64,000 bases of DNA, from contig CACRXP010000381.1 in NCBI GenBank assembly GCA_902702965.1, forward strand, positions 290,604 through 354,603, written 5' to 3'. The translations under genes and the position numbers were made by a program. This document shows, piece by piece, positions 21,920 through 35,327 of the stretch. Positions within the stretch are counted from its first letter, which is position 1; each line of letters begins with the position of its first letter. The notes beneath the pieces were generated by a model that saw nothing but the letters and a program-made list of their open reading frames with translations, did no database searches and had not been told where the DNA came from. Source of the DNA: Spirometra erinaceieuropaei. Its lineage: Eukaryota; Platyhelminthes; Cestoda; Diphyllobothriidea; Diphyllobothriidae.

Positions 21920-24900
21920 AATTTAACAGTGTCATGTACGTCAGGATTCTCTAGTCATCGCCCTCCTCGACAAGATAAAATCGACTTCTATAAAGGAGAA
22001 AAAGGTAACTTGTGTAGGCGCATTACGGCTGAGCGAGCGCAGTCGCTTAGCTTGCGTGATACCGAAACGCAGTGAATAGCAATTACTCCTGTTATTTTAC
22101 TACAAATCTAGAAAGACATAGTCCGACACAAAGTCACTAAAAAGCACGTCATAAAATTCGATTACTTAGCCAGAGAGTCTAGCAAAACTGGGAGAAATTA
22201 TACCCAGTAATGAATGCCGACTTTTAAAAGGGACTCAATTAAAAAAAGGCATTAATTGCTTAAGAATATCATTTTATGTGTATAAGCTGGTGAAATGTGT
22301 AGAAATTGTAGATGTAACGGAAGGCTGAAGCAAGCTGGAGGCAACTGTTTTCTCTCGGAGTTGCAATAGTTTTGCTTGAGGGCGAAGATTCTGTTGCCCA
22401 CAATAAAGACATTATTTTAGATTTTGCATCCATACCACCCGGAGGTTCCCAAGGACACTACCACAGACGCCCCGACATGGACTTGAAAAATACCTCATTA
22501 ACGGAGCTATGTCCATCTGGGCCTCGAGCGTGGTCTGCTCGATGAGATCCGCCGGGGACAGTTAACAAGAATTCCTGAAATGCGTTTTCAATCGCACGTC
22601 GACAGAAGGAAAATATTCAAAGGGTCCGGTCAATGTCTTTGGTCAGTCCGCCCGTATTAACCATTAGGTGGCTGGGCGATCGTTCAGCATTGGAGTCGTC
22701 GCCGGTTATGGCAAATTCGCGCCCTTGAATGACTTTCTCGATAACTGAATTGCCGAGGTGAAAGACATTTTTGCCGGTTGTCTGCGGGTCCCACATAGGA
22801 AGGAGATATTTATCATCAAAAATGTTCAACGTCTTCTTCCTTAAACTATTTACTTCGTGTGCGGTTTCACAGGTGCCCAGAGAACTCTGGAAAAGTAATC
22901 GTATTTATAATACATAGACGTCTTTTTAACGGCCTTCAGTGTGTACATTGTAGTTTAAAGACTTAACACCCACTTGATGAGACCATTTTGAGATCTGACG
23001 CCTCCTTAAGCTATTCCATTGTGGCCGTAGACTTTTGTGTCTACGGGCTTGGCTAGGTTCGTCGATAAAATATGGCACACTTACTGAAGTTATGCCCCCA
23101 AAACAAACTACCTCACCAGTACTAAACCCAACCAGGGTTGTTTTGCGTGCTACTTTTGTCACGCGGCAGCAATCTAATGGTACCCTCACTTATTCCCCTT
23201 GATGGTTTAATGGTTTACAGTCTACGCATTCTTTCATTTGAAACATCGTACTCTGCAGTCCGTGTGTTCTGAGAGAGAGAGAGAGAGAGAGAGAGAATAG
23301 TGAACCTAATACCGGTCCCTGTTAGCTTTGCCTTATGATCAACAGCACAAATAACTTAGAAACTGTCGATGGCGACCGTATGGATCTGTTTGAAGAAATT
23401 ACTGGACATCTAAATCTGCTTAAGTTTTTAAGCGGCTATTGGTGTCGTATAGCATTGAATGCACTTTGGAAGCCAATCAAAGTGGTACGGACGAGGTGCC
23501 GACCATAGGCGGGGCACGTTCGTTGCGTAGGAGATGCATGCTAGGAAGCGTGATTGGAGTTAGATAACTGCCTAGGGATCTTCAGGAATTTCTTCAGACC
23601 GTTCCCCAATATGTTGTTGTAGAGGATGCATCCCATTTTTACAAGTGTGCTTTTTCCGATGTCTGACTATTGCTGTCTCTTTACGGCGTAATGTAAGGTA
23701 GCTTTCAACCAAATAGAAGAAGTAGTAAGTCGAATGAGATTTAGGGGAGAATCGACAGGGGTTTAGAAAGTTCGCATTCAAGATCCTCGAGAAGCGAAAA
23801 TGGATTTTCGTCATGACCTGAAGATATCGTGTAGCGCCAAAAGACGTTGGGATTTGCAAACATGGCGTAGCGTGGGGTGCTGAAGATAGTTCGTGACTTG
23901 AAACGAGCTGTTCAAGGCAGTTAGATGCATACCACTCTCAACAAGCTAGAAGAAAGAAGAGATAAACAGTTAGAAGTTGTATACTAGGGGAAAGAAGATC
24001 AGTTTATAGGAAGACTGTTTTCCAGCTTTCTCGGTGTCTAGCAGAGAGTTCAAGCGTGAAAAAGTCAAAATGAACGCAAAAATTTATATGGTTAAAACAC
24101 ACCTTTCGAGCACGGTCTCATTTTCCAAAATTATCTTACTCACACAACGCGGGATTATGCGACACTCCGATTGTTGTCGAAGGCTGCTTGCTTTTTTTGG
24201 CTCTTAAAGGAAATGTCATTGGCCTTTTCAGTCGTAACTATGCTTTTCAGGTCGTAGCACTTATACTAGCGTTCCTGTGCACATTCGACTGCAAGATGAT
24301 GGTCTGGAGATAGCAAGCAGTCCAAAGTAAAGAGACAGCATAAAAGACTGAGGAGGTTTCTGGGCGCTTACGAAAAGTGCGCTCCTTACAGACACGGGAA
24401 GACGCGAAATGTGGTCATGTTAATTGATCGACACAGCGCTATCGTTTCGCCTCACATTTCTGTCAAGAGATGGTGGACCGCAGGAAACCGTTGGCTGTCT
24501 TCAGCGCTCCTGGGGACCCATAACTTGGTGGTTTTATCTGATGAACCCACATAAATTGCCGTTTCAAGGGGTTGTTTTTCCGGATGAACTTGCTCCCTTT
24601 AGGTCGCAAGTTGGTAGGCCAGTCCGATTACAGGGAAGAAAATGTTGATCTCGTTTTGCCCTGAGACTCCAGTCTGTTGAACTCGCAGGAGGTCACAAGA
24701 CGACGAGGTCTAGCCACCTGAAGGAGGTGCGTGTACGAGGGGGTGAGGCAGATTCAACGCAAGCACGACTCACTGTAAGCCAATTCCCGCGGAAGTCGCG
24801 GTTGCGACCACCTTGTGGGGTAGTGGTGGACCTCATTGGACACCGTCAGATTGTAAAACCCCAGTGGGCATATAATTAATAACAAACTACTATATTTGTC

Positions 24901-25914
24901 TTAGTAGGTCTTTTTCGTGTACTTTTTCATAGCTGCGGCAAATCACGCGTTATGCGTCACCGCATGCAGCGAGTTGCTTTATTGTGACCTTTTCGGTTCA
25001 AGAAATGGTCTTGTTATTGCTAAGAGTCGAAGTGATGAAAATAACTTGCGCGTCTGGTGAATCAGTGCATCCGGGAGGGAAGGAGGGGTGGTTAAGACCA
25101 CGCGGTACCAATGCTATCGGATGATTGGGTTGTCTGCCTGATCGACCTCTGCTTTGTTTTGGTTTTTTCCGTCGTGACCTCCCTCTCCACATCATTGCGG
25201 CGCGCCAACTCTCAAACATGCACTAAAAACACATCCTGAAAGGACCGAATTGCCAATCAGAATAATAAAACTAAAATAAACGCAAAACAAAAGTTTTCTT
25301 GATGTACATTCTCCCGAATCGTTGACCAACACACAATCAACACCCAGCGACCGTGCTGTCACTTTGTACTTAATAGGCACGGCAATCCCAAAATTCACTC
25401 GCTAGAACAGGCGGTATGACATTGGAGGCGACAAAAGACCGAAGTATCAAACAAATGCCCTTCATGCCCATGACAGCTCAAATGCGCTGAGCGCCTAAAA
25501 GTCTCAAAGCGGATAAAAATATGGCCACCCAGACTGCTGAAAAGGGCCTATCAGTAGGGAGTTCTCGAAATACCTGGCAACCAGAGCGGAGACGAGAGTC
25601 TGGTCAAAGATCAAGCCTTGCCACGATAAGTCAGTACTACGCATAAGGACAATTCGAAACCAGCGAAGCAGCATTTTAGTCAATCGGACTCTCTGAAACT
25701 TTTTACACTCTGACTAAGTTTCTTAAGGCCAACATTTCGCTCATGACAGTTGCCTTGCAAGGATCAAGTATATTCGCGGGGTGAGGATGTACCAGCTGTT
25801 GTTTAACAAATCCACAAACATGTAACGCTCCCGATCTATTGGCAGACGCATGTATTCCACGTATCATCATGTGAAGTATTTTTTTATTGCCCGATTGCTC
25901 TCCGTCCCGGAAAA
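21920..25914. other. Intergenic, nothing recognised
   Basis: Only short overlapping open frames and the GA microsatellite at 23271. The missing first bestrophin exon could lie here or further right, but no ATG-started frame ending in phase 2 at a good donor with bestrophin-like sequence was found. Confidence 0.4.
23271..23296. repeat. (GA)n microsatellite
   Basis: Thirteen GA units. Other simple repeats: GA at 34560-34578, GT at 12480-12496 (GBF1 intron 2), TA at 61175-61199 and 61753-61770 (SINE ends), AAGG at 57745-57760. Confidence 0.95.
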
Positions 25915-28425
25915 CTTTTAAAATAACTTTTCCTCCTACCAAAACATTACGTGTGGGGTGTGCAGAATAATGGACAGATGTTGACACATTAGCAGCATGG
26001 GCTCCTTGGGGCGGTACAGTTAAGCGAATGTCATCCTGCCAACGAAAGACCAACACAAAACACTACAGAACAACACCTTCTTTGAAAACTATAGTGGGCG
26101 GTTCTCCATAGTTTTTCCATATCCCGCGCACATACTTAACCCTTGGCACTGTCTCCTTACCTAGGCTACAGAGTGATACAACGAATGTTTAGTAGCCTTA
26201 AATTCCCAGATAGAAATTCATTTACAACAGCTGTCCCCGCGGGTCATTTTCTCGAAAGTCTGAAAGGTCACATGTTGAGACTGGATGGGATAACTCTGTC
26301 ACTCGGTGATACCTATACTACCAATTCCGTGCCCCCTAAACTGGTATTGGTATCATCTGCAGTCGAATTCACGTCCAGTGCTATAACGAAAAAGATAATG
26401 ATTTGGAGAGCCAATGCCTCACCCAGCTTTTACGGTAGTTCCTAACGACCTTCCGAGGTTTACTTTGCCTGATGTGTGGGTCGTTTAAAGGCGGCACGCC
26501 ACTCTTTAATATAATCGCAGAAATGCCCCACCCAATAATTAGAACATTTAATTCATAGTAACAGCAGTGGTGGACCCGTTATCTCGAGAACACGTCCGTT
26601 TTCGTCAGAGCAGACCATTATAACATCTCAAGTAAAGTTCAGCCTCGTGAAAAAAATCCAGTTTACTTCGGAAGTATTACGTACTAAAGTATTACGTGTG
26701 GGGAGTATAAAAAATGGATCAATGTAGACACTTCAGAAGTACGGGCTCTGCGGGGCGGTACAGGTCAGCGAATGTCATCCTGCCGACGAGAGGCCAACCA
26801 AAAACTCTACTTTTAAAAATATTGTAGACAGTTCTCCGTAGTTTTTCCTAACCCTGCGCATATGCTTAATCATTACCCAATTAGAATTCAGCGCTATTAA
26901 ACCCTCACGAGTGTAACGCACTCCACCACGAGACTATGACTGTTAGGACCTAGAGTGATGGGCTTAAAATGTGGGCTTGTAGAAGTCAAGAGAAGAATGA
27001 ACTGTGTTCCGCTCACTCATCCAGAGTGACGATTGATCCTAACATGATGTGTAATAAGAGCAGTGAGCCAGAGATTAGGCAACTTATATCCACAGGTAGA
27101 TAGGGGGACTTACGAATTCATCCGATCCAGAGGGACTTTCGGAGGACAATGTCTCCACAACGATGCGGAAGACGGACCGTGTGGGCACATTATCCAGGAC
27201 GGGCTCTCCCATGTCTCGATTGTCGTCCTGACTCAGACGACGGTCCAGTCAGGCATACATCTGTCCAGGTCTTTCACCAGCCAGAAAGCCAAGAGACTGT
27301 GCCGAGAGCAGAGTCATCCGGTACCGATCGTCCTCAATATAGGCCGCACACGTCACGGGGTAGACATTACCCTGCAACGGTATCTTCTCGTAGAAGACAC
27401 GTCGAGTGAACTGTAACAGCCGGCAGAGCATTTTCGGGTAATTTGAGTAAATTGAAAGAGAAAAAAGCACTGACAGGAGTCGCATGCAAATACGCCGCCG
27501 AATCTATTAAGCTTATTACCATTTAGTTTACCACTTCGCTTACATGGAACAAGGCTGTGAGTAGTTCAAAATAAAAAGAGAATAGGGGTCGTCTGATGGG
27601 GTTAGGTCCCCTTTAGTGGGGGAAGTGGAGAACAATGAACCAATGTAGACATTTCGGCAGTACGGGTTCCGCCGGGCGGTAAAGGTCAGCGAATGCAATC
27701 TTGCCCACGAAGGGTCGACCAAAAACTCTGCAGAACAACACTTTTGTTGAAAAATATAGTAGGTGACTCTCCATGCTTCTTCCTTACCCCGCGCATATAC
27801 TTAGTCCTTACCACTGTCTCTTTACGTGGCATACGGAATGCTTAAACGATTTCTCAGTGTCCTTTCGTTTCTGATTAGACGTCAATCTACAACAGCGCTC
27901 TCCGCGGTTCATCTCTCCTAAAGTCCTAAAGGTCGCATATTACAACCGGGTGGTGCCTAAATCTTTACTCCTGTACCCTTCAACTAGTATTGGTGTCATC
28001 CGTGGCTGAATTCATGGCCAGCGCTAAAAAGAAAAAGATGAATAGTTGGAGAGGTAGCACTCACCCAGCTTTTGCGATTGTTCCTAGCTACCTACTGAGG
28101 CCTGGTTGGCAGATGTTTGGGCCGTTCAAAGGCAGCATGCCACCTGTCCCGTAAGACAGGTTGATTTAGTTAGGCGGATTTTTTGAGTGCCATCTCCCGA
28201 TTGTTACCTCTGCCACTCTTTGGCGTGCTCGTGGAAATATCCCTCCATTGAGTAAAACATTTAGTTCATAAAAACGGCAGGTGTGAACCTGTTATGTCGA
28301 GAACGCGTTCGTTGTTATCAGAACGAACCGTGATGACATCTCAAGTAAACCTCCAGTCTTGCGGACACAAACATCCAGTTCACTACGGAAGTCAACAAAG
28401 CCGGTCAGCTCACCGTTTTGGACGT
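25915..28425 (+). repeat. Family C repeat, three copies in tandem
   Basis: Copies at 25915-26690, 26690-26890 (short) and 27610-28425 share ATTACGTGTGGGG, GGGGCGGTACAG(G/T)T(C/T)AGCGAATG, TTCTCC(A/G)TAGTTTTTCC, and in the long copies TTCTCGAAAGTCTGAAAGGT-like and ACATCTCAAGTAAA blocks. Each is diverged by perhaps a quarter. No terminal repeats or transposase were recognised; a minus-strand frame at 25703-26056 is not conserved in the other copies. Confidence 0.6.
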
Positions 28426-29479
28426 TCTAGTGAAGTGGTGTGCAAGCGTCGGATGGAACAATCGAAAGCCAATCTACACGTGCTCTCGAAGAGTGAGAAC
28501 ATGTTGCAACCCGTCAGTTGAAAGGGAGAATTGGATGATTATTCCTTCGAAATCTCACCAGAGCGAACGATTACCCAGGAAAATTTATAGCGTGAGAGAA
28601 ACGCTGGATTGGAAGGTAACGACTAGAAAATCAGCTGTCAAAAGTCAAACATGCATTTTCCTACCTTAGGAAAGGCTCCGAAGCGACCAGTTCGGCTGCC
28701 AGATGTCTAAAACGTAGCTTGAATAATATAATCTAGGCTAAAAAAATTTTGCTGAGACGCCTGTCATAATGCGGCTTGATTTGTCTACGACGAGAAACAG
28801 GACAAAGCCCCTGTTGACACCAATTTCGGCACGCTGTTTGAACCTTAACGTACGGTGTTTAACGTTGAAGCCTGTTACTTCAGATGTGTTATTCTAGCCT
28901 GGGCGGTTCGAGGTCTGAACGCGTTGCACTAAAGGCGAGACTTACCGCAGCTTGCTCGACCTCGTCCCCGCCTACCAGGCAGTGCGTTTCCGGCGCCACT
29001 GTGAAGGCGATAGGAAGACTGAAGTAAGTTCAGTCAGCGACAACCAGCTCGCCAGAAGGCACAATCATCCTAACCACCTCCTCCTCGTCCTCACGGCTGA
29101 CTCAGCATGCGAACAAGTCGCAGTCTGTGTTGCTACGTCATCCAGATAAGCAGGTGACGTAGCGGTAACAGCAAAGTAGTATCGATACTCATGAAGCGCA
29201 AAGAATGCGAAGTCCACGGGAAGTTAAGTTCGATTTTTTGCCCTACGGGCATCGACTGGGTTTTGTGGACCGCCAACCGATCGATTAAGTTGTTTTTGCG
29301 GTTTCTTTTTAGATTACCGATTATGCTACCCCAGCACTTCTTTGTTTTGGCTCCCTTGAGGCGGAGTGTGAGTAATACACTGACACAGAGAGTGCAGGTG
29401 AACCTTAACTGCACACACACACAGTGGCGGTGAGCGCGTGAGCGCAAAAGCGCAAACTCACGTAAAAAGAATGGAGGCG

Positions 29480-29730
29480 CATCGTGATTCTCACCAACCG
29501 TTTCTCGTGCCTGATTGCCGGCCTGCACGCCGTCTTTCGCTAAGTTGACCTTCTCAGGGGCTGGCTTTTTACACTTCAATTGGGTTGGTGGCGCCAGCTT
29601 GCAATGCCAATTTCCTACGTTGATGACATCTCCGATGGCAGTGGAGCCTTCATATTCGTCAAAATCCTGGGCAGGTATCTCCTTTCCGCTTGCAATTCCC
29701 AATGTGTATGCATTATTATAAGAATCACCA
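29480..29730 (-). CDS. Uncharacterised candidate exon
   Basis: Part of the second-longest open frame in the window (29133-29702, 189 codons). The stretch TLGIASGKEIPAQDFDEYEG, GDVINVGNWHCKLAPP and KKPAPEKVNLAKDGVQAGNQ has ordinary protein composition and ends near a consensus-like donor TTG/GTGAGA (29491). I recognise no family. A possible companion minus-strand exon is 28944-29007 (CCTTCACAG acceptor, GCG/GTAAGT donor, APETHCLVGGDEVEQAA), but the phases do not obviously join. An ORF of this length is within chance for 64 kb. Confidence 0.25.
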
Positions 29731-30049
29731 GCGACTTATGTAGTTAAGAGTTGCGAAAAAGAGCCAAGGATTCAAAAAATTTCAGCTAACTCAACATCTT
29801 TCCTACGACAGTTTATATATTTTTTCTCCAAAATTCAAGTCCATATGCTACATACGCCTTTCGGTAAAAGAACAAAGATTGTCAATAAACTCGCTGAGCT
29901 TGGCGGCATTTATGCTGTTCCTTTGTATAAAACAGACGGTTAAACCGTGGGTTTGACCCTAAAAAGTAATGTGCCGGGTATTTAACTCCATGTCTTGCAC
30001 CTATTAATTCCTGAAATCATTATCTTGACATACATATATGTATAATTTG

Positions 30050-30845
30050 TAGGGGTCGCTCACCGATCGTTTATACGGTACTCACTCGTTCCGTTGTACC
30101 TTACGGGCTCTCTCACTAACCCAACCAGCAGCCGCACAGCGGCGCATGATAAAGGCAGAATCGCATTACCGACAAAGACAAAGTAGACTGGAATGGCCAT
30201 TTCTGGCTTATTAGCCGTCGTCAGCAAGTCATAACTAACCCCAAAGTGGGGGACACCCGAGGCTCGAACGTGGACCTGTTAGTTAGAAGTCTACGTCTCT
30301 GACCACAGGACCACGAGTCCGTTGTCCTGTCGGTTTCGATCAAGAATATAAAATAGTAGGGCACGCTCACTGATCGTTCTTACGGAACTCACTCGTTCCG
30401 TTCTGCCTTACGGGCTCTCTCTCGAGCCCAACCAGCAGCCGCACAGCGGCGAATGATATAGGCAGAATTGCATTACCGGCAAAGACAAGGTAGACTGGAA
30501 TGGTCATTTCTGGCTTATTAGCCGTCGTCAGCAAGTCATAACCAACCCCGAATTGTGAGACACCCGAGGCTCGAACTTGGACCTGTTAGTTAGAAGTCTA
30601 CGTCTCAAACCACTGGGCCACGAGTCCGTTGTCCTGTCGGTTTCGATTGGGAATATACAATAATTGGGGACGCTCACCGATCGTTCTTACGGAACTCACT
30701 CGTTCTGTTGTGTCTTACGGGCTCTCTCTCGAGCCCAACCAGCAGCCGCACAGCGCGCTTGATATAGCCATGATAAGCCAGAAATGGCCATTCCAGCCTC
30801 CCTTATCTTTGTCGGTAATGCGATTCTGCATAAATATAAGTCAGA
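30050..30845 (-). mobile_element. SINE family A tandem trimer with inverted fragment
   Basis: Two full units (about 30050-30352 and 30353-30655) and a third tail-only unit (30657-30775), all in the same direction, joined through GGGAATATA-type sequence. Immediately after, an inverted middle fragment (about 30770-30845, AAGCCAGAAATGGCCATTCC) follows in plus orientation. The head is minus-strand tRNA-like, as in the 969-1318 copy. Confidence 0.85.
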
Positions 30846-31929
30846 TAAGCGCGTCACCCTCAGTGATGTGATTAGGATATTGCTGGACCCCATTCTGTCT
30901 TGCTACTGGCGACAACGAGCGTTGTGCCAAAGGGAATATACCACGCATAATACGCAGACGGTCCATGGAGAGTGAGCTGAGGATGAGGTGAGACAAACAC
31001 CTGTGTTTTGGTAAGATCAGTTGATGACGGCTAATAAGCCAGAAATGGCTATCACAGGCCTCCTTCCTGTCTAAACCCATTCAAAGATTCCAGGGTTAAG
31101 TGGGTCGAGACCAGACCTGGCAAGCTTTCTACGTAGTTGGTGTTTTAACTGCCCGAAATTGCTGAATGCTCGTCTAGTAACGTCCTTGGCGCAGAACGGG
31201 TCAGGTTCTGCGCCGCTTCTGCTTAATGACGTTGTTAGCGCTGCATTTTTACACATCTGAAATGGTTTTCTATTTTCATGACTGAGGACTCAAACCCCCC
31301 AGAGCTAAAATAATTGACAGTAAAATCCTTTCTAGCTAGTTGAGAGGACTTAATTTCCCGGAAAATAAATCTTCCCTACAACGCAGGAATCGTGGATTAA
31401 GGCAAATTAGTCCAGGACTAATAGACGAACATCCCAAGTAGGGGCGGATTGCATATTTCTTTCTTCCGTTGCTTCTAGTATTTTATGGCCAAGTATTGGA
31501 CGTTGTGCACTAAATACCAGCTGTAAGTGTAATACAGGAAAAAAGACGGCGGGCTTCTGAGCAGACAGTTTTCGCTCAGGTATCTTCCTAATTGCTGTTA
31601 GCAGGACGGGGATCCGTAGATCAGTTGTGTGACACTTGACTTGGTGCCCGGAGAATTCGGTGCCGAGGTTTAGCGAGGCTTGAACTTAAGGGCCACTGGT
31701 TCGCAACGCAAATAGGCCGGAAATGTTTGTTCAGGAATCCCGCATGTTTACTAGCACTCATCTTGCGACGGCAATCACATGTTGTCATCGACGACAGCTT
31801 TGGGTTGGAGTCCAAAGACAGGCATGTTCCAGCAGTTAAACTTGCAAATGGACACTTACCCGTGACGCCAAACTTCGTGCAACCTATTGCTAATGGTTAC
31901 GAAGTTTCCCATTGTAAAATTAAAAAGGC

Positions 31930-33330
31930 AATTTGGCGAGCATACGTCTGCTATCGATAAATTCTCTTCAGATCTGTATATTTATATGGTTATTGAATTA
32001 ATTCATTAAAAGATGCGGGTAGGTAGATAATAAAGATGTAGCTCGGGTTTGGGGAGGGGATTGTAGGGGGAGAGTTAAACACCAAAGTTCCAGTCAGCGC
32101 CAGGAGAAAGTTGGGTCCCGGCGAAGGTAATTACATACGGGTGGCCGGTTTGGTGGCTTTGAGCCATGGCAACTGTGGGACCTGTATGAAGTTCTTCTGT
32201 ACGCATAAGACCGGTCCGCGGAAGCCAACAAGAGCTGCTCAAGTAGTTTTGAATAGCTTGATGGGACCATGTAAATCACTCTGAAGGCCTCTCTGGCGTC
32301 TACACGGTGGTCTGTGTCTACCATGTACGCGAGGATCGAGCTGTTGATGTTCTTTATTTGACCCTTTTCTAACCATACACGAAAATGTTCTTTTATTCTC
32401 TTGGACAAACGCCGGCTCTTGCGACCAATATATTCTGCCCCACAGGAGCAGGTGAAGGAGTAAATACACATAGAAATCGTCTGAGCTGGTAGTTTGTCCT
32501 TGTTCTCTCCTTATAAGATAGGACTGTTGGAGAGCATTACACGGCTGTCAGCTGCTGGAAAGGTCTGTGATATAGCTTGAGTTAGGCGTCTTCTTAAAAT
32601 TTCATTTGGTGCATCCTCTTAAAATGGGACCCTGACGAAGAGCCTTTTCTTTCCTGCCGTCAGGATCGGCGGCTTTTGTAGTCTTTCGGTCATGTTTTAG
32701 CAATAAATCGATCAGGATACCCGTTCTGGCGAAAAAGGATTTCAGTGATCTTAAGCTCTTTCTCAACGTTATCAGCTGAGCTGATTCTTCTCACTCTTTC
32801 TGTCAACGCGCGGACTAAATTGTGTTTCGCGTTTAGCGGTACGAAACTCCTAAAACAGGTGTATCATCCGGACCACGTTTTCTTACGATAGAGGCTACGT
32901 CGAATGCTACCGTTAGGCCTTTTACTCAGAAACACATCCAGAAAGGGAGGCGGACCGGACTGTTCTTCTCCCAGAGTGAATTTGATTGATGGTTGCGCCT
33001 GATTTATATCATCCAGTAGAACTGAATTGTCACTTTGTTTCGGTGCAATTGCGAATATATCATCCACCTACAGCCCATAGTATCTTAAACCGTTGATCTG
33101 GTGATGTAGGTGGAAAGTTTCTACTTTCCCGTGAATATATCCTCCAAAAGCGGGCCAAGAGACGAGCCCATAGCTACACCGTCCATCTGCTTATATAGAT
33201 TGTTGTCGAATGGGAACTGCACGTTCAAGGTACACCTTAATAACAATTCCTTGAGGGCATTCACTGACATTCCTGTATCCTGTTGATTGTCGGCAATGAA
33301 ATCACAAAGGTAGTTGATCGTTTCCGTTAC
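31930..33330 (-). mobile_element. Penelope-like element with GIY-YIG endonuclease, inactivated
   Basis: Minus strand: DNFCLY-like start near 33300 (YLCDFIADNQQDTGMSVNAL), RT core LNVQFPFDNNLYKQMDGVAM then GSSLGPLLEDIFTGK (33130-33250), catalytic box and following KQSDNSVLLDDINQAQPSIK (32864-33067), KRPNGSIRRSLYRKKTW, then the endonuclease IYSFTCSCGAEYIGRKSRRL (32380-32470). The tyrosine of the YVDD box is replaced by a TAG stop (L-stop-VDDIF near 33060), and frameshifts separate RT and endonuclease. RT followed by a C-terminal GIY-YIG nuclease is diagnostic of Penelope-like retroelements. Confidence 0.9.
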
Positions 33331-34329
33331 CGGTACGTCCGTAAAAAGCTAATAAGCCATAACTGGCCATTCCGGTCTCCCTTGTCTTTTTCGGTACCAT
33401 TCCATCTACACATGGATGACTTAACATCTAGTTTGGGCACTTGTTTTGCATGTATCTTATTCCCTTCCTCATTTAAAATCAAAATGTCTGAAATTGGCGT
33501 ATTTAAAATGCCTGAAAAGGATGAGTTTATACAAGCCTGAGACACAAACGGGCTGTCCCAGACGCGCATGTTAAGAAAGCTCCAAAGGAAAGTCTCAAAT
33601 CTCGTATTTCGGAGCGTTTGTCGAATGTTGTGTGGCCGACAAGATAAAGATTCCCAATCAAAAGTAAGGGAAAACGGTTTGAGTTGGACAGCCTTTACTG
33701 CCTGAGGAAGTGCGTACACAAGGGCTCTGTAGGCAGTCGCCGCAAACGCGCTCCAAGCAAGCTGTTGCCTGTGTCCGCCTTCGGGTTGTTGTCAGCGCGT
33801 GTGAGCTCTTCGTTGTCTCCACGTCGCCAGCCAATCAGAATGGGGACAGCGTTGATTGGCTTCCTGCACTCGCGCGTCCCAGCAGCGTATCGGCAAGGAG
33901 TGTGGGGCGGACAGGACGGCAGCGTGACAAAGGCGGAGGGCGAGGAGACGCGAACTGCCACAGTACCCCCCGGCCAGACCGAAGGCGGCGCGTAGCGATG
34001 CCGAAGGAACTGTAAATGTCTAAAAAACATGAGTAACCAAACGCGAACTGCCACACGTTAGCACGGAGGCCATTGCAAGAAAAGTCCAACACAGTTTGAC
34101 CCCTGAATGGTCGGCCTGACCAATCAGCTGGCAGTCCTGCATGCTTCCGATCCCACAACCTGCTTCGCAGCCTCTCTGATCAAGCCCAAGCCAAATTTAG
34201 CGTCTCGAAAAGTTGCACAACTACATGCTTGCCACGGCAGTCCGACTGCTGGGTCCTTTTTTGCTAATTGCGCTTCCTATTACACCTCCCCCTTATTGGC
34301 GATACCTACGAAACAGCTGAGAAAAAGTA

Positions 34330-34440
34330 GACACGATGGTTGAAGCAAGACTTTCATCCGTCTGACATTTCGAATTCGTACTCGGGCCTACCATCATACA
34401 CAGAATTGTATGGATTTAAATATGGATTCACAGCGCGCAA
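34330..34440 (-). repeat. Degenerate Penelope terminal repeat
   Basis: Minus strand carries TATGATGG...GAAATGTCAGACG, recognisable as the hammerhead-bearing repeat (CTGATGATGG...GAAACGTCAGGC) with several substitutions and a short insertion. Flanks (ACCATCGTGTC; TATTTAAATCCATAC) resemble the other terminal repeats. Not expected to be catalytic. Confidence 0.5.
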
Positions 34441-35327
34441 CTAGCACGTTTATGGAACTTTCGAGCGTGAATTTGTTGTCTATTGCCTCTGCGCTCGCAC
34501 TCTTTATTCTAAACGGGTCGACTTTGAGTTTTCCTGGGAACAGGTAGGTTTAGAAAAGGCGAGAGAGAGAGAGAGAGAGTAGGGTGGGTACCACCTTGTC
34601 GACGAACCACTACTGCTAATCGGTGATGATGATTCATCAAGTATCGCTCCATTAAAAACAGTGAAAGATGTGGGAAGGAGGGGCAACTGCTCCTCGGTTT
34701 AATGCGCATGTGAGCACATAAAAATTCACAAGAATTATTGTCTGAGGGAACACAATGATAAAGTTGCAGTTGAATCTGGTGACCAATTGCGTTCTGAACC
34801 GAGATGGTTTGAGTTCAGGCAGTCTGAGGAAGGAGTTTTAAGTCGGTTCTTTACTCTCCTTTCTATGAAGTGTCCTAACTTTAACTAAACTCAATAGCAT
34901 TGATCTTCTCAATCCTCAGCATGTCCTCAGACCCATTAGGCTAACTTTGTCAATATAAAACGGGGACAGCAGGTCCCAAAACTGACAATCATCATATCGC
35001 GATTACCTGCATTTCATGGCAGGTATGGTACGTCGGATAAAGGTCAGAGGGGTCATGGGTGCCAAAGTAATGGGCAATTATTGTCTAATGTCTCCCATTC
35101 GGCTTGTTTGACCCTATATCCTAAGTGTGTCCGGTGTTCGCTGACCTATCCTACTTAAAAGGAGAGTTTTTACGCCTCTGGCGGATCATAAGTGAAAAGA
35201 ATGCTAGACTCCCCTTTTTAGTGACTCACTGGTCTTGGATTTAGACCTTGTGGCTTATCATGCAAGTGGGGAAAAGTGCTGATGTTGAATGCCTAGCGTA
35301 TGCGGGTGGAGCAAAAGTTTATTCTCT

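Noticed and set aside
34509..34709. Ser/Leu-rich minus-strand frames
   Set aside because: They arise from a GA microsatellite and its surroundings.
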